Assembly: GCF_005860795.2 (NCBI RefSeq)
Contig: NZ_CP058350.1
Coordinates: forward strand, 2,758,501 to 2,822,500
DNA from: Peteryoungia desertarenae
GTDB lineage: Bacteria > Pseudomonadota > Alphaproteobacteria > Rhizobiales > Rhizobiaceae
Direction of reading: 5' to 3'
Length of the DNA: 64,000 nucleotides
Each line of letters starts with the position of its first letter. The first letter of the stretch is position 1. Below, in pieces: positions 35,874 through 44,849 of the stretch. The notes below the pieces were generated by a model. It saw only the letters and a program-made list of their open reading frames with translations, had not been told where the DNA came from and did no database searches. The translations under genes were made by a program, and so were the position numbers.

Positions 35874-37331
35874 TCACCTGAGGAACTGGTCGAGAAAGGT
35901 CGGCGAAAGCCGGCTTTCCAGCTCTGCAGCCAGATCATCCAGGGCCCTGTCGACCGTCTGCCGGTAATTCTGCCCCCCACTCTTGATGCCGAAGCTCTCC
36001 AGGAGGTTTGCGCGATAGGCATCACTGCCGAACAATCCGTGGAGATAGGTCCCCATCACGCGTCCATCGGCTGAGATTGCTCCATCGCCGCGACCATCGA
36101 CTTCCACCGAAGGCCGGCTGCAATCGGGACCCCTCGTAATGCCGAGGTGGATTTCATAGCCGCTGAGTCCAACATCATATTGCAGCGACCGTGCCACCGT
36201 ATTGCGCACCGTCTTTTCCGGTGCCATTTCGGTTTCAACATCCAGCAGACCAAGCCCCTCGACGGATCTCTCGCCGCCTTCCAGCCCAAGCGGATCAGAC
36301 ACGCTCCGACCGAGCATCTGATACCCGCCACAGATACCGATGACACGCCCACCCCGTCGGACATGGGCTTTGATGTCCCGATCAAGTCCGCGCCGCTTCA
36401 ATTCCTGAAGGTCGCCAATGGTCGATTTCGATCCCGGCAGAATGACGAGCGCTGCGTCGCTTGGAAAGAGATCGCCCTCCCGAAGAAAAGTGAGGTCCAC
36501 CTCCTCCTCTGCGGCCAGCGGATCAAGGTCATCGAAGTTCGCAATGCGCGACAGGATCGGCACGACCACTTTCAGCGCACCGCTCCCACCCTTGACAAGA
36601 CGCTCCAGCACGACACTGTCTTCGGCCGGCAGGCGTCCTGCCGCCTTGAGCCATGGCACGACCCCGAAGCACGGCCAGCCAGTAAAGCGCTCGATCGCCT
36701 TGATGCCCTCATCAAAGAGCGAAATGTCACCGCGGAACTTGTTGATGATGTAGCCGATGATCTGTCTGCGGTCGGTGTCATCCAGAATGGTATGCGTGCC
36801 GACAAGCGATGCTATCACCCCTCCCCGGTCGATATCGCCGACAAGAACAACGGGAACATCGGTCCGTGTCGCAAATCCCATATTGGCGATGTCGCCGGCT
36901 CTGAGATTGATTTCCGCCGGTGATCCAGCCCCCTCAACGATCACCAGATCACTGCTGGCCTGTACGCGGGAAAAACTGTCGAGCACTGCCTCCATCAATT
37001 GAGGCTTGAGCCTTTGATAGTCGCGGCCCTTTGCCTGCCCAAAGACCTTGCCCTGAACGATAACCTGACTGCCCGTCTCGCTCTGTGGCTTCAGCAATAC
37101 GGGGTTCATGTGCACAGATGACGGAATGCGGGCCGCCATCGCCTGAAGCCATTGGGCGCGACCGATTTCACCTCCATCATCCGCCACCGCCGCATTGTTG
37201 GACATATTCTGCGGCTTGAATGGGGCAACCTTCAAACCACGATTGCGCGCCAGACGGCAAAGGCCGGCGACCAATATCGTCTTTCCGACATCCGAGCCGG
37301 TTCCCTGCAGCATGATCGCCTTCGTCACCAC
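35874..37331 (-). CDS. cobQ: Cobyric acid synthase
   Basis: ATP- and glutamine-dependent amidation of four carboxyls of adenosylcobyrinate in cobalamin synthesis. 485 residues. N-terminal P-loop-like QGTGSDVGKTILVAGL, APFKPQNMSNNA; C-terminal glutaminase-type domain with the triad Cys in IGICGGYQMLG and His in GTYLHGLF. It starts with GTG; a second GTG is adjacent. Its position beside a large B12-dependent methyltransferase cluster is suggestive, but cob genes also scatter in rhizobia. Confidence 0.95.
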   Translation of the reverse strand: MVTKAIMLQGTGSDVGKTILVAGLCRLARNRGLKVAPFKPQNMSNNAAVADDGGEIGRAQWLQAMAARIPSSVHMNPVLLKPQSETGSQVIVQGKVFGQAKGRDYQRLKPQLMEAVLDSFSRVQASSDLVIVEGAGSPAEINLRAGDIANMGFATRTDVPVVLVGDIDRGGVIASLVGTHTILDDTDRRQIIGYIINKFRGDISLFDEGIKAIERFTGWPCFGVVPWLKAAGRLPAEDSVVLERLVKGGSGALKVVVPILSRIANFDDLDPLAAEEEVDLTFLREGDLFPSDAALVILPGSKSTIGDLQELKRRGLDRDIKAHVRRGGRVIGICGGYQMLGRSVSDPLGLEGGERSVEGLGLLDVETEMAPEKTVRNTVARSLQYDVGLSGYEIHLGITRGPDCSRPSVEVDGRGDGAISADGRVMGTYLHGLFGSDAYRANLLESFGIKSGGQNYRQTVDRALDDLAAELESRLSPTFLDQFLR

Positions 37332-37585
37332 CCTATTGTTCCCTTTACGACACCCGGAAAAGCCCCGGATTTGACAGAGTTTTGCCCCAATTCATTCAAG
37401 TGTCGCGATGGGTTTGCGACATGGAAACAGCTCGCCGCAACCATACTGCAACGAATTGTCTTTTTGCGACAGAACATGACGGGCGACGTCGTGGTGCTGG
37501 ACCGCATTGGTGTTTATGTGCCGTCAAAACAGCTGTTGGACACATCGCCAGACAACGGTCCACAAGAAAGTTCGAGGAAATACCG

Positions 37586-37714
37586 ATGCTCTATATTCTC
37601 AAAGATGCCAAGGGGCTTGCCATCGCCTGGAACGGTCTCGTACCCGGTCACAAACAGGTCGCCAGATGGGAAATACGCCACCCGCTGGCGAGAGCTTTTC
37701 GCAAGGCAAAGTGA
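37586..37714 (+). CDS. Possible 42-residue basic protein
   Basis: ATG with GAGGAA upstream. MLYILKDAKGLAIAWNGLVP, followed by a Lys/Arg-rich C-terminus (ARWEIRHPLARAFRKAK). Soluble, no family recognised. Only the ribosome site and composition support it. Confidence 0.38.
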   Translation: MLYILKDAKGLAIAWNGLVPGHKQVARWEIRHPLARAFRKAK

Positions 37715-37770
37715 GCGAACCGCAAGCCTTGTAGATTGCGTGTAACACTGACTGTTGGCTGAAAAACAAA

Positions 37771-37801
37771 CGCCCCGGGACGCAATACAAGATCCGGGGC
37801 G
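37771..37801 (+). terminator. Hairpin upstream of the betaine transporter region
   Basis: CGCCCCGG pairs with CCGGGGCG around 15 nt, 57 bp after the small ORF. No T-run. Confidence 0.4.
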
Positions 37802-38326
37802 CAAACTGACTAAAACGCGTCAGCACCTGCTCCATAAAGGCCCAGACCTTACCGATTGGTTATGAGCGCACGCGATCTCAGAAGATTTTTCAATTATTTT
37901 TCCGAAGCGGTTCCGAATGACCGGACAGCGCAAAAATCGCCGCAGTCGGAACAGCGCATGCCTCAGAGAGACGCTCACGGATCGCCTTGTTTTGATCCAA
38001 CCCCCACGCCCCAGATGGCGCGGCATCAAGCGCAGGAAAATGCTCCCTGATTTGCGTCATATTTAGACGCAACAATGGCTTGGCACAGCCACGCTGTCCT
38101 GTTCGAGGCGGCCATAAAGGTTGATTTCTCGACCGGAAACCGTACCCTAGCCGCGTTGGCATTTGGTCATGCGGGGCGTCGTCCCGCACTTAACGACAAG
38201 AACCAAACCGACATGCAGGGATTTTGATCCCTGCAAATTCGCCATTGGCCTGGATGGATCGGCAGTACCCGTCCATGCCCTGAAACCGAAAACTGCACGA
38301 TGTTTAAGACTGGGAGGTCTTAGCTG
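37802..38326. other. Long leader region before the betaine-binding protein gene
   Basis: About 500 bp without a convincing gene. It is rich in inverted repeats: GCGTC/GACGC (about 38055-38071), GCGGG/CCCGC (about 38170-38186) and the perfect TGCAGGGAT/ATCCCTGCA stem at 38214-38235. It could hold the transporter promoter, operators or a small RNA. Confidence 0.4.
38214..38235 (+). promoter_or_regulatory. Perfect 9-bp hairpin/palindrome upstream of the betaine transporter
   Basis: TGCAGGGAT, loop TTTG, ATCCCTGCA, 92 bp before the start codon. Could be an operator or part of an untranslated leader. Confidence 0.45.
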
Positions 38327-39325
38327 ATGAAGAAACTCCTTGCATCCACAATGCTCGCCGCAGGTCTCTACGCTGTCGCAGGCTCTGCTCAGGCAGCCGA
38401 ATGCGGCGATGTATCCATTGCCGAAATGAATTGGGCATCTGCCGGCGTTGCCGCACATGTCGACAAGATCATCCTCGAAAGCGGCTATGGCTGCAGTGTG
38501 ACCCTGGTCACCGGCGACACCATGCCGACTTTTGCTTCCATGAACGAAAAAGGCCAGCCCGACATGGCGCCGGAACTCTGGGTCAATGCGGTGCGCACGC
38601 CGCTTGATGAAGCCATTGCCGAAGGCCGGCTGATCCAGGCAGCGCCCCTCCTCTCGGATGGTGGTGTTGAAGGCTGGTGGATCCCGAAGTTCCTCGCTGA
38701 CGCCAACCCCGAGATCAAGACCGTTCAGGATGCGCTTGCGCGTCCGGATCTGTTCCCCGCGCCGGAAGATGCCTCAAAGGGCGCCATCACCAACTGCCCG
38801 TCCGGCTGGAACTGCCAGGTGTCGACCGCCAACCTCTTCCGTGCGCTCGGTGCAGAAGAGAAAGGCTTTGAACTGATCGATACCGGTTCTGCTGCAGGCC
38901 TCGATGGCTCGATCGCCAATGCGTTCGAAAACCAGAAGGGTTGGCTCGGCTACTATTGGGCTCCGACATCGATCCTCGGCAAGTATGAAATGGTCAAGCT
39001 CTCCTTCGGCGTCGAGCACGACAAGGCCCAGTGGGATGCTTGTACAGCCGTTCCGGATTGCGCCGACCCTGCAGTGAACGCCTACCCTGTCTCCGACGTT
39101 TACACCGTTGTGACAAAGGAGTTTTCTGAAAAGGCTGGCGTTGCGATGGATTATGTGTCCACCCGCAAATGGGACAACCAGACGGTCGGAAAGGTTCTTG
39201 CCTGGATGGATGAAAATCAGGGCACCAATGAAGACGGCGCACGCCATTTCCTTCAGAACTACCCGGAAATGTGGACCTCCTGGGTAGCCCCGGAAGTCGC
39301 CGAAAAGATCAAGGCAGCGCTTTGA
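38327..39325 (+). CDS. Glycine betaine/choline-type ABC substrate-binding protein
   Basis: Periplasmic receptor of the OpuAC/ProX class. 332 residues, signal peptide MKKLLASTMLAAGLYAVAG, likely cut after AQAAE. The mature part has MNWASAGVAAHVDKIILESG and many Trp residues (EGWWIPKF, GWLGYYWAPTS, MWTSWVAP) of the sort that form aromatic boxes for quaternary amines. Four Cys (NCPSGWNC, ACTAVPDC) may form disulfides. The adjacent permease and ATPase complete the importer. Ligand candidates: glycine betaine, proline betaine, choline, carnitine. Confidence 0.88.
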   Translation: MKKLLASTMLAAGLYAVAGSAQAAECGDVSIAEMNWASAGVAAHVDKIILESGYGCSVTLVTGDTMPTFASMNEKGQPDMAPELWVNAVRTPLDEAIAEGRLIQAAPLLSDGGVEGWWIPKFLADANPEIKTVQDALARPDLFPAPEDASKGAITNCPSGWNCQVSTANLFRALGAEEKGFELIDTGSAAGLDGSIANAFENQKGWLGYYWAPTSILGKYEMVKLSFGVEHDKAQWDACTAVPDCADPAVNAYPVSDVYTVVTKEFSEKAGVAMDYVSTRKWDNQTVGKVLAWMDENQGTNEDGARHFLQNYPEMWTSWVAPEVAEKIKAAL

Positions 39326-39338
39326 TCTGAGAAACAGA

Positions 39339-39371
39339 GGCGGCGGGTATCAAAACCCGCCGCAATCTTTT
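39339..39371 (+). terminator. Hairpin after the binding-protein gene
   Basis: GCGGCGGGT, loop ATCAAA, ACCCGCCGC, then AATCTTTT. It likely limits read-through so that the binding protein is made in excess over permease and ATPase. Confidence 0.7.
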
Positions 39372-39552
39372 CACGCGAGGCCTGCCGCAAACCAGCCATC
39401 AATCAGGTTGCCGACGTCGCGGACAGTCACGACCGTTCACGCGAAACGGTGATAGTCTCGACCTGGCAGCATGTGGAGCGGCACGAACGGCCTCGGATGA
39501 GCACCCGTTGACTGAAGTCCGCGCGACGTCGGGATGCAAGAATAAGGGGATC

Positions 39553-40470
39553 ATGATGGCTTCAATGATATGCAGTTACCTGCCGGAACTGCTTTGCAAA
39601 TTTCCTGCTATCGATACAAATTTGATGCGCGTGGTGCGCAAAACCATTGACGACAGCTTCAAGGGCTTTGTGCGCGCCTATGGCAATGTCATCGATACGA
39701 TGGTGCAGCCGCTGCAATCGTTTCTGAACTGGCTGGAGGCGTTGTTCGTCGACAGTCCATGGATACTGGTGCTGATTGCCTTGGCGCTGGTGGTCTATCT
39801 CACCTCCCGCAACATCAAGATCGTGATTGGCGCGGTGCTCTCCATGATGCTGATCGGCCTCGTCGGGCTCTGGGAAGACACGATGGTGACCCTCGCCATT
39901 GTCACCGTCTGTACGCTCATCTCGATCGTGATTGGCATACCGATCGGCATTGTCATGGCCCGATCCAACCGTGTCCAATCCGTTGTAAATCCCGTACTCG
40001 ACGTGATGCAGACGATGCCAAGCTTCGTTTACCTCATTCCGGTCGTCATGATTTTCGGGATCGGCAAGGTTCCAGGCCTGATCGCCGTTGTCATCTATGC
40101 GGTACCTCCGATCATCCGCCTGACCAATCTTGGCATTCGCCTTGTCGATCGCGAGGTGCTGGAAGCGGCCGACGCTTTCGGGTCTTCTGCGCGCCAGAAA
40201 CTGGTGAATGTCCAGATCCCGCTGGCGCTCCCGACCATCATGGCGGGCATCAACCAGACCATCATGATGTCCCTCGCCATGGTCGTTGTCGCTTCCATGA
40301 TCGGCGTCGGCGGGCTAGGCCGCAACGTGCTGCAGGCGATCAACAATCAGTTTTTCACCATCGGCTTCCTGAACGGCTTTGCACTCGTTGCCATCGCCAT
40401 CATCTTTGACCGCGCAAGCCAGGCCTACGGCAAGCGGCTGCAAAAGCATACGGAGGTGGTCCATGGCTAG
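39553..40470 (+). CDS. Glycine betaine-type ABC transporter permease
   Basis: 305 residues from ATG 39553 (AAGGGG upstream). About 6-7 transmembrane segments and the conserved permease loop EAADAFGSSARQKLVNVQIP (EAA motif). ProW/ChoW-like: VIGIPIGIVMARSNR, QTMPSFVYLIPVVMIFG, IGVGGLGRNVLQAI. The long N-terminus before the first helix (about 55 residues) has several Cys and may start later. Its stop overlaps the ATPase start by 8 nt. Confidence 0.9.
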   Translation: MMASMICSYLPELLCKFPAIDTNLMRVVRKTIDDSFKGFVRAYGNVIDTMVQPLQSFLNWLEALFVDSPWILVLIALALVVYLTSRNIKIVIGAVLSMMLIGLVGLWEDTMVTLAIVTVCTLISIVIGIPIGIVMARSNRVQSVVNPVLDVMQTMPSFVYLIPVVMIFGIGKVPGLIAVVIYAVPPIIRLTNLGIRLVDREVLEAADAFGSSARQKLVNVQIPLALPTIMAGINQTIMMSLAMVVVASMIGVGGLGRNVLQAINNQFFTIGFLNGFALVAIAIIFDRASQAYGKRLQKHTEVVHG

Positions 40471-41524
40471 TCATGGCATCGAAATTCGCAACCTTTACAA
40501 GATTTTCGGACCGAACGGCCAGGACTATATCGAGCTTGTAAAGCAGGGGATGTCGAAATCCGACCTGAACGAGGTTCACGGCCATGTGCTGGGTCTGAAA
40601 GACATCAATGTCTCAATGCCGGCCGGGGGCATAACTGTCGTCATGGGCCTTTCGGGTTCAGGCAAATCGACCCTGATCCGCCATATCAACCGCCTGATTG
40701 AGCCCACCGCCGGCGAGGTGCTCTATGATGGCGTTGACGTCTGCAAGATGTCACCGCTCGAACTGCGCGAATTCAGACGCCACAAGACCGCGATGGTCTT
40801 CCAGAAGTTCGCCCTTCTGCCACACCGGACGGTGCTGGAAAACACCGTCTATGGTCTGGACATCCAGGGCATAAACCGGAGCGAAAGCACGAAGATCGGC
40901 ATGGGCTGGATCGAGCGTGTCGGTCTCTCAGGCTTCGAAAACAGCTACCCGAACCAGTTGTCTGGCGGCATGCAGCAGCGCGTGGGGCTGGCCCGTGCGC
41001 TGACAAATGACGCCGACATCCTGCTCATGGATGAAGCCTATTCGGCACTCGATCCCCTGATCCGGGTGGACATGCAGACGGTGCTCCTCGACCTCCAGGA
41101 AGAACTGAAGAAGACGGTTGTTTTCATCACCCATGATCTGGATGAGGCTTTGCGCCTCGGCGACAAGATCGCCATTCTGCGGGATGGTGAGGTCGTCCAG
41201 CAGGGCACGGGACAGGACATCGTTCTGTCGCCGGCGGACGAATACATCTCCTCATTCGTCAAGGAAGTGAACCGGGGCCGCGTGATTCGTGTCGACACGA
41301 TCATGTCGCCAATCCAGGGGTCGGCTGACGGCCTGCGGCTGCGCTTCGGAACCGTGCTGGAAGACGCCGCCCGCCAGATGACAGAGAAGAACGCATCCAC
41401 CGCAATCGTTCTGGACAAAGCCGGCCAGCCGATCGGTCAGGTGGACCTGCACGCCATCATCTCCGCTATGGTCACCCCGCGCAGCCATGAAGATGAGGCA
41501 CTCGATACGGACGCAGCCGCCTGA
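40463..41524 (+). CDS. Glycine betaine-type ABC transporter ATP-binding protein
   Basis: 353 residues from the ATG at 40463 (GGAGGTGG upstream, inside the permease gene). Walker [11 protein letters not shown]-loop VFQKFALLPHRT, signature LSGGMQQRVGLARAL, Walker B ILLMDEAYSALDP. The insertion LVKQGMSKSDLNEVHG before Walker A is typical of ProV/OpuAA. The C-terminal ~80 residues resemble a CBS-type regulatory region (VLEDAARQMTEKNASTAIVLD). Last gene of the importer, ending before a terminator. Confidence 0.93.
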   Translation: MASHGIEIRNLYKIFGPNGQDYIELVKQGMSKSDLNEVHGHVLGLKDINVSMPAGGITVVMGLSGSGKSTLIRHINRLIEPTAGEVLYDGVDVCKMSPLELREFRRHKTAMVFQKFALLPHRTVLENTVYGLDIQGINRSESTKIGMGWIERVGLSGFENSYPNQLSGGMQQRVGLARALTNDADILLMDEAYSALDPLIRVDMQTVLLDLQEELKKTVVFITHDLDEALRLGDKIAILRDGEVVQQGTGQDIVLSPADEYISSFVKEVNRGRVIRVDTIMSPIQGSADGLRLRFGTVLEDAARQMTEKNASTAIVLDKAGQPIGQVDLHAIISAMVTPRSHEDEALDTDAAA

Positions 41525-41555
41525 GGTCCAAAAAAACCTCACGGCCATCGCCTGG

Positions 41556-41590
41556 ACGGCTCCGCTTTTGGCGGGGCCGTTGTCGCATTT
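41556..41590 (+). terminator. Terminator after the betaine importer
   Basis: ACGGCTCCGC, loop TTTTG, GCGGGGCCGT (one G-U pair), then a T-rich stretch. Confidence 0.65.
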
Positions 41591-41602
41591 GATGATTGAA
41601 GC

Positions 41603-41624
41603 GATATAAAGGGTTCTTTATATC
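41603..41624. promoter_or_regulatory. Perfect palindrome upstream of bmt
   Basis: GATATAAAG, GGTT, CTTTATATC: 9-bp arms with a 4-bp centre, 30 bp before the bmt start. It has the form of an ArsR-type operator such as proposed for the SAH-responsive regulator SahR, but the regulator is not in the window and my recall of that motif is not exact. Confidence 0.6.
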
Positions 41625-41653
41625 AGTGAGCCTGAACGCCGATAAAGGACAAA

Positions 41654-42673
41654 ATGATGGCCCAGCCCGCAAATCCCCTTGCCGACCTCCTCGCAGAGAA
41701 GGGCGTGCTGCTTGCCGATGGAGCAACGGGTACCAGTCTCTTTGCCATGGGCCTGACCGCCGGTGACGCACCGGAGCTCTGGAACGACGAGCATCCCGAC
41801 CGCATCGTCAAATTGCATCAGGATTTCGTCGATGCCGGTGCCGACATCATCCTGACAAACACCTTCGGCGGCACCAGACACCGGCTCAAGCTGCACAATG
41901 CCGAAGGTCGTGTGCATGAACTGAACAGAAAAGCCGCCGAGATTGCCCGTTCCGTTGCCGACAAGGCGCCGCGGAAAGTCATCGTCGCCGGCTCTGTCGG
42001 ACCAACCGGCGAATTGCTGATCCCACTCGGCGCGCTGACCTATGAGGATGCCGTTGCCGCCTTTGCAGAGCAAATGGAAGGCCTGAAAGCCGGCGGCGCA
42101 GATGTCGCCTGGATTGAAACAATGTCCTCACCGGACGAGATCCGCGCGGCCGCCGAGGCAGCCGTGAAGACCGGCATGCCATACACCTATACCGGTTCAT
42201 TCGATACCGCGGGGCGTACGATGATGGGTCTCGAGCCCAAGGATATCCATTCGGTCGCCGCCGATATCGGAACTGGCCCGCTCGCGGTCGGAGCCAATTG
42301 TGGTGTCGGGGCATCTGACATCCTCGCGAGCCTGCTGGACATGACCGAGGCCGATCCGAATGCCACCGTTATCGTCAAGGGCAACTGCGGAATACCCGAA
42401 TTCCGTGGAACGGAGATCTACTACTCCGGGACACCGCCCCTGATGGCCGACTACGCCCGGCTTGCTCGTGATGCCGGAGCGCGCATTATCGGCGGCTGTT
42501 GCGGCACCTCCTGCAATCATCTCGCCGCCATGCGCTCGGCTCTTGACGGACACACGCCTGGTCCGCGGCCAACCATCGAAACGATCGTTGAGCGTATTGG
42601 ACCGCTGCGCAACAAGCTCGCCTCCGAATCCGGAGCCCAGGAAGGTGTACGTCGCAGCCGCAGGCGTGGCTGA
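41654..42673 (+). CDS. bmt: Betaine-homocysteine methyltransferase
   Basis: Transfers a methyl group from glycine betaine, or a related donor, to homocysteine, giving methionine. 339 residues; a second ATG follows directly (AAAGGA upstream). Zinc ligands are visible: Cys in VGANCGVG and the Cys pair in GARIIGGCCGTSCNHL. LADGATGTSLFAMGL and NTFGGTRHRL are family blocks. The C-terminus ends VRRSRRRG, an Arg-rich tail like those on other members of this cluster. It follows the betaine importer and carries its own upstream palindrome. Confidence 0.92.
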   Translation: MMAQPANPLADLLAEKGVLLADGATGTSLFAMGLTAGDAPELWNDEHPDRIVKLHQDFVDAGADIILTNTFGGTRHRLKLHNAEGRVHELNRKAAEIARSVADKAPRKVIVAGSVGPTGELLIPLGALTYEDAVAAFAEQMEGLKAGGADVAWIETMSSPDEIRAAAEAAVKTGMPYTYTGSFDTAGRTMMGLEPKDIHSVAADIGTGPLAVGANCGVGASDILASLLDMTEADPNATVIVKGNCGIPEFRGTEIYYSGTPPLMADYARLARDAGARIIGGCCGTSCNHLAAMRSALDGHTPGPRPTIETIVERIGPLRNKLASESGAQEGVRRSRRRG

Positions 42674-42793
42674 GCGCCTGTGATCGGCCCAGCCGGCAAG
42701 CCTCGGGCAATCTCTGTTCTTTAGGTCCTGCGCATCAAATCGGCCGAACCAGGAGCAATAGGGTTTTGGGGCCAAAACCAGAGGGGTATCAGC

Positions 42794-43147
42794 ATGTCCG
42801 CACAACAGTCACCTTTCCCGGACCGCGAGACTGTAGCTGCCAAGTTCTCCGGCATGAGTGAACAGGACAAGTCCTTCCTGAACCTCCTGATGGAGAATCC
42901 CGTCCAGGACGATGCCTTCCTTGAGGGCTTGCAACTCTACATCCACCAAGCCTCCGAAGCCCGCTTCCTCAACTCTCTGAAGCTTCAGCAGGCAGGCGAA
43001 TGGACAGGCAACAACGCCCCTGCCCGTCTGCAGATCCGTCTCATGGAGGTCGCCCGATCAAGCCAGCATCCGGCCTATCAGGCCTTCCGCACCGGCCTGC
43101 AGAAATCAGGGGGGCTTGAGCGCGCCTATCCGAAGGCCTCGGTGTAA
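42794..43147 (+). CDS. Conserved-looking hypothetical protein, 117 residues
   Basis: Soluble, helical composition, no signal or membrane segment. Starts MSAQQSPFPDRETVAAKFSG, with EQDKSFLNLLMENPVQDDAF and LRNS-type patterns absent. Follows bmt by 120 bp. Its stop is 4 bp from the stop of the convergent glycosidase gene. Not recognised. Confidence 0.6.
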   Translation: MSAQQSPFPDRETVAAKFSGMSEQDKSFLNLLMENPVQDDAFLEGLQLYIHQASEARFLNSLKLQQAGEWTGNNAPARLQIRLMEVARSSQHPAYQAFRTGLQKSGGLERAYPKASV

Positions 43148-43151
43148 CCGC

Positions 43152-43988
43152 TCATCGGAACGGAACGATCTCGCTCACCGAGATAATCGGTCCAATCGGA
43201 AACAGCCGGTCGCGTCGGTCAAGCTCAGGGCTGTAGAGGCTCGAAATCGTGCCATCGAGGTAAAGCGCATTCTTTGTCTTCAGCCTGTCACGGAACAGGA
43301 GTGCGAAGTCATAAAACCGCACCGGCACTCTCGAAATCACCAGATGCAGATGCCCATCCGCATCCACACCGACGCCATTGCGGATCTTGAAGCTGTCGCT
43401 GTCAGGCAGGAAACGGGGATGAATCTTTCCGTCAATGACGAGCATGGGGCCGGACTGTGTCGCAAAATCCGGCTGTAGTCCCGACCTCTGGAAAGCTCTC
43501 GTCTCCATCACCTGCGGGCGTCCGTCCTTCACGAGAAACACACCATTCGGCAGAAGGTGAAAATTGCCCCAGCCGCCTCTGATGATCAGTTTCGACCGTT
43601 CCTCACCGTTTTCGATCAGCAGTCCGACAGGAGAAAGATCACGGTGATACATTCCACCGTTCATGGCCAGTGTCAGCACACGCCGCTCGGCCCACAACTG
43701 CCGGGCCAGAGAATCAAATCCGCCAAACGGGCGTCCATTCGGGTCAGAATGATGAACCCGCACCGCAGATTTTGCCGGGTCGACTTCACAAGCAACGTAA
43801 CGCGCGCCTTGTTCTGCAATAGGCCCACATTTGGCCGCAACCGCCGGATGCGCGCAAGAAATACCGAAAAAAACCAATAAATACAAAAACCCCGCATTCC
43901 TGAGGCCTTGGCGCGATCTCGGCGCGCCAAGGTGGTGGGGCACCAGGCACAGCATGTGTCTTAACAAATCCGTCACGTCATTAACCAT
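43152..43988 (-). CDS. Exported phosphodiester glycosidase-family (DUF2233) protein
   Basis: 278 residues; a hydrophobic segment at about residues 31-52 (NAGFLYLLVFFGISCAHPAV) suggests export with a long N-region or a later start. Domain features of the NAGPA/DUF2233 family: LTLAMNGGMYHRDLSPVGLL, SGPMLVIDGKIHP, NGVGVDADGHLHLVISR, NALYLDGTISSLYSP. The substrate is unknown, perhaps a cell-surface glycan. Divergent from the ParA-like gene. Confidence 0.85.
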   Translation of the reverse strand: MVNDVTDLLRHMLCLVPHHLGAPRSRQGLRNAGFLYLLVFFGISCAHPAVAAKCGPIAEQGARYVACEVDPAKSAVRVHHSDPNGRPFGGFDSLARQLWAERRVLTLAMNGGMYHRDLSPVGLLIENGEERSKLIIRGGWGNFHLLPNGVFLVKDGRPQVMETRAFQRSGLQPDFATQSGPMLVIDGKIHPRFLPDSDSFKIRNGVGVDADGHLHLVISRVPVRFYDFALLFRDRLKTKNALYLDGTISSLYSPELDRRDRLFPIGPIISVSEIVPFR

Positions 43989-44091
43989 TGATTAACCATT
44001 ACAATTTGATCTTCCAATCAGGCAGCATGACGAAGGCTGCGGAGAAAGAGCAATGTTTTGGCTCGAACCCTTTATTGACAAGGATAAGAAT

Positions 44092-44841
44092 ATGCCAGTT
44101 GTGACATTTGCGAATACCAAAGGCGGCGCCGGAAAGACCACAGCAGTTCTCGTCATGGCATCAGAACTTGCCTCCCGTGGCAACCGCGTCACGATACTTG
44201 ATGCCGATCAACATGGCTGGCTCGCGCGCTGGGCACTCCGGTCGCCGAGATTTCCGCAGCTTTCTGTCCATTCCGTGACCGACGAGACAATCGAGGCTGC
44301 AACCCTTCGAGCCAAGAAGCGTGGCGGCTACATCCTGATCGATCTTCCCCCGGCTCGTGATGCCGTGCTCGCTCGCGCCATTGGCCTTGCCGATCATGTC
44401 ATCATCCCGGTTCAGGGCTGCGCCATGGATGCCCAGGGCGGCGCTGAGGTGCTTGACCTCCTTGCCGACCTCGACCGCAGTTGCGGGATCCGGATCGGAC
44501 ATTCGGTCCTGCTCACCCGTGTCAATGCCGCCATCCCCACCCGCGCACTCACAGCCGCCAGGGAGGCTCTCGCGGCCCGGGGCGTGCGGATGATGCAGAC
44601 ATCCCTGACGGAACGCGCCGCCTATCGCGATGTCTTCGATCACGGCGGCCTTCTGCACAATCTCGAGCCGGCCGATGTGTCAAATCTCGGCAAGGCTATT
44701 GAAAATGCTGCACAACTGACGGGCGAACTGTTGACACTGATGCCCCAGCGCATGCCGCGTCCGCAAGCCCGCAAGGTGACGGGCGAGATCGATCAACCTG
44801 CCAATGCGGCACCCGTCCGGAAGCTTGCCCGAGCTGCCTGA
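44092..44841 (+). CDS. ParA/MinD-family ATPase (orphan)
   Basis: 249 residues from ATG 44092 (AAGGA 8 nt upstream). Deviant Walker A KGGAGKTT near the N-terminus (VVTFANTKGGAGKTTAVLV), ILDADQHGW, YILIDLPPARD and a final disordered Pro/Ala-rich tail. No ParB gene or parS is next to it, so it is not an obvious plasmid partition system. Role unknown. Confidence 0.87.
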   Translation: MPVVTFANTKGGAGKTTAVLVMASELASRGNRVTILDADQHGWLARWALRSPRFPQLSVHSVTDETIEAATLRAKKRGGYILIDLPPARDAVLARAIGLADHVIIPVQGCAMDAQGGAEVLDLLADLDRSCGIRIGHSVLLTRVNAAIPTRALTAAREALAARGVRMMQTSLTERAAYRDVFDHGGLLHNLEPADVSNLGKAIENAAQLTGELLTLMPQRMPRPQARKVTGEIDQPANAAPVRKLARAA

Positions 44842-44849
44842 GTGGAAAA

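Noticed and set aside
44092..44841. Plasmid partition locus around the ParA-like gene
   Set aside because: No parB, parS-like repeats or replication gene nearby; the context is chromosomal.
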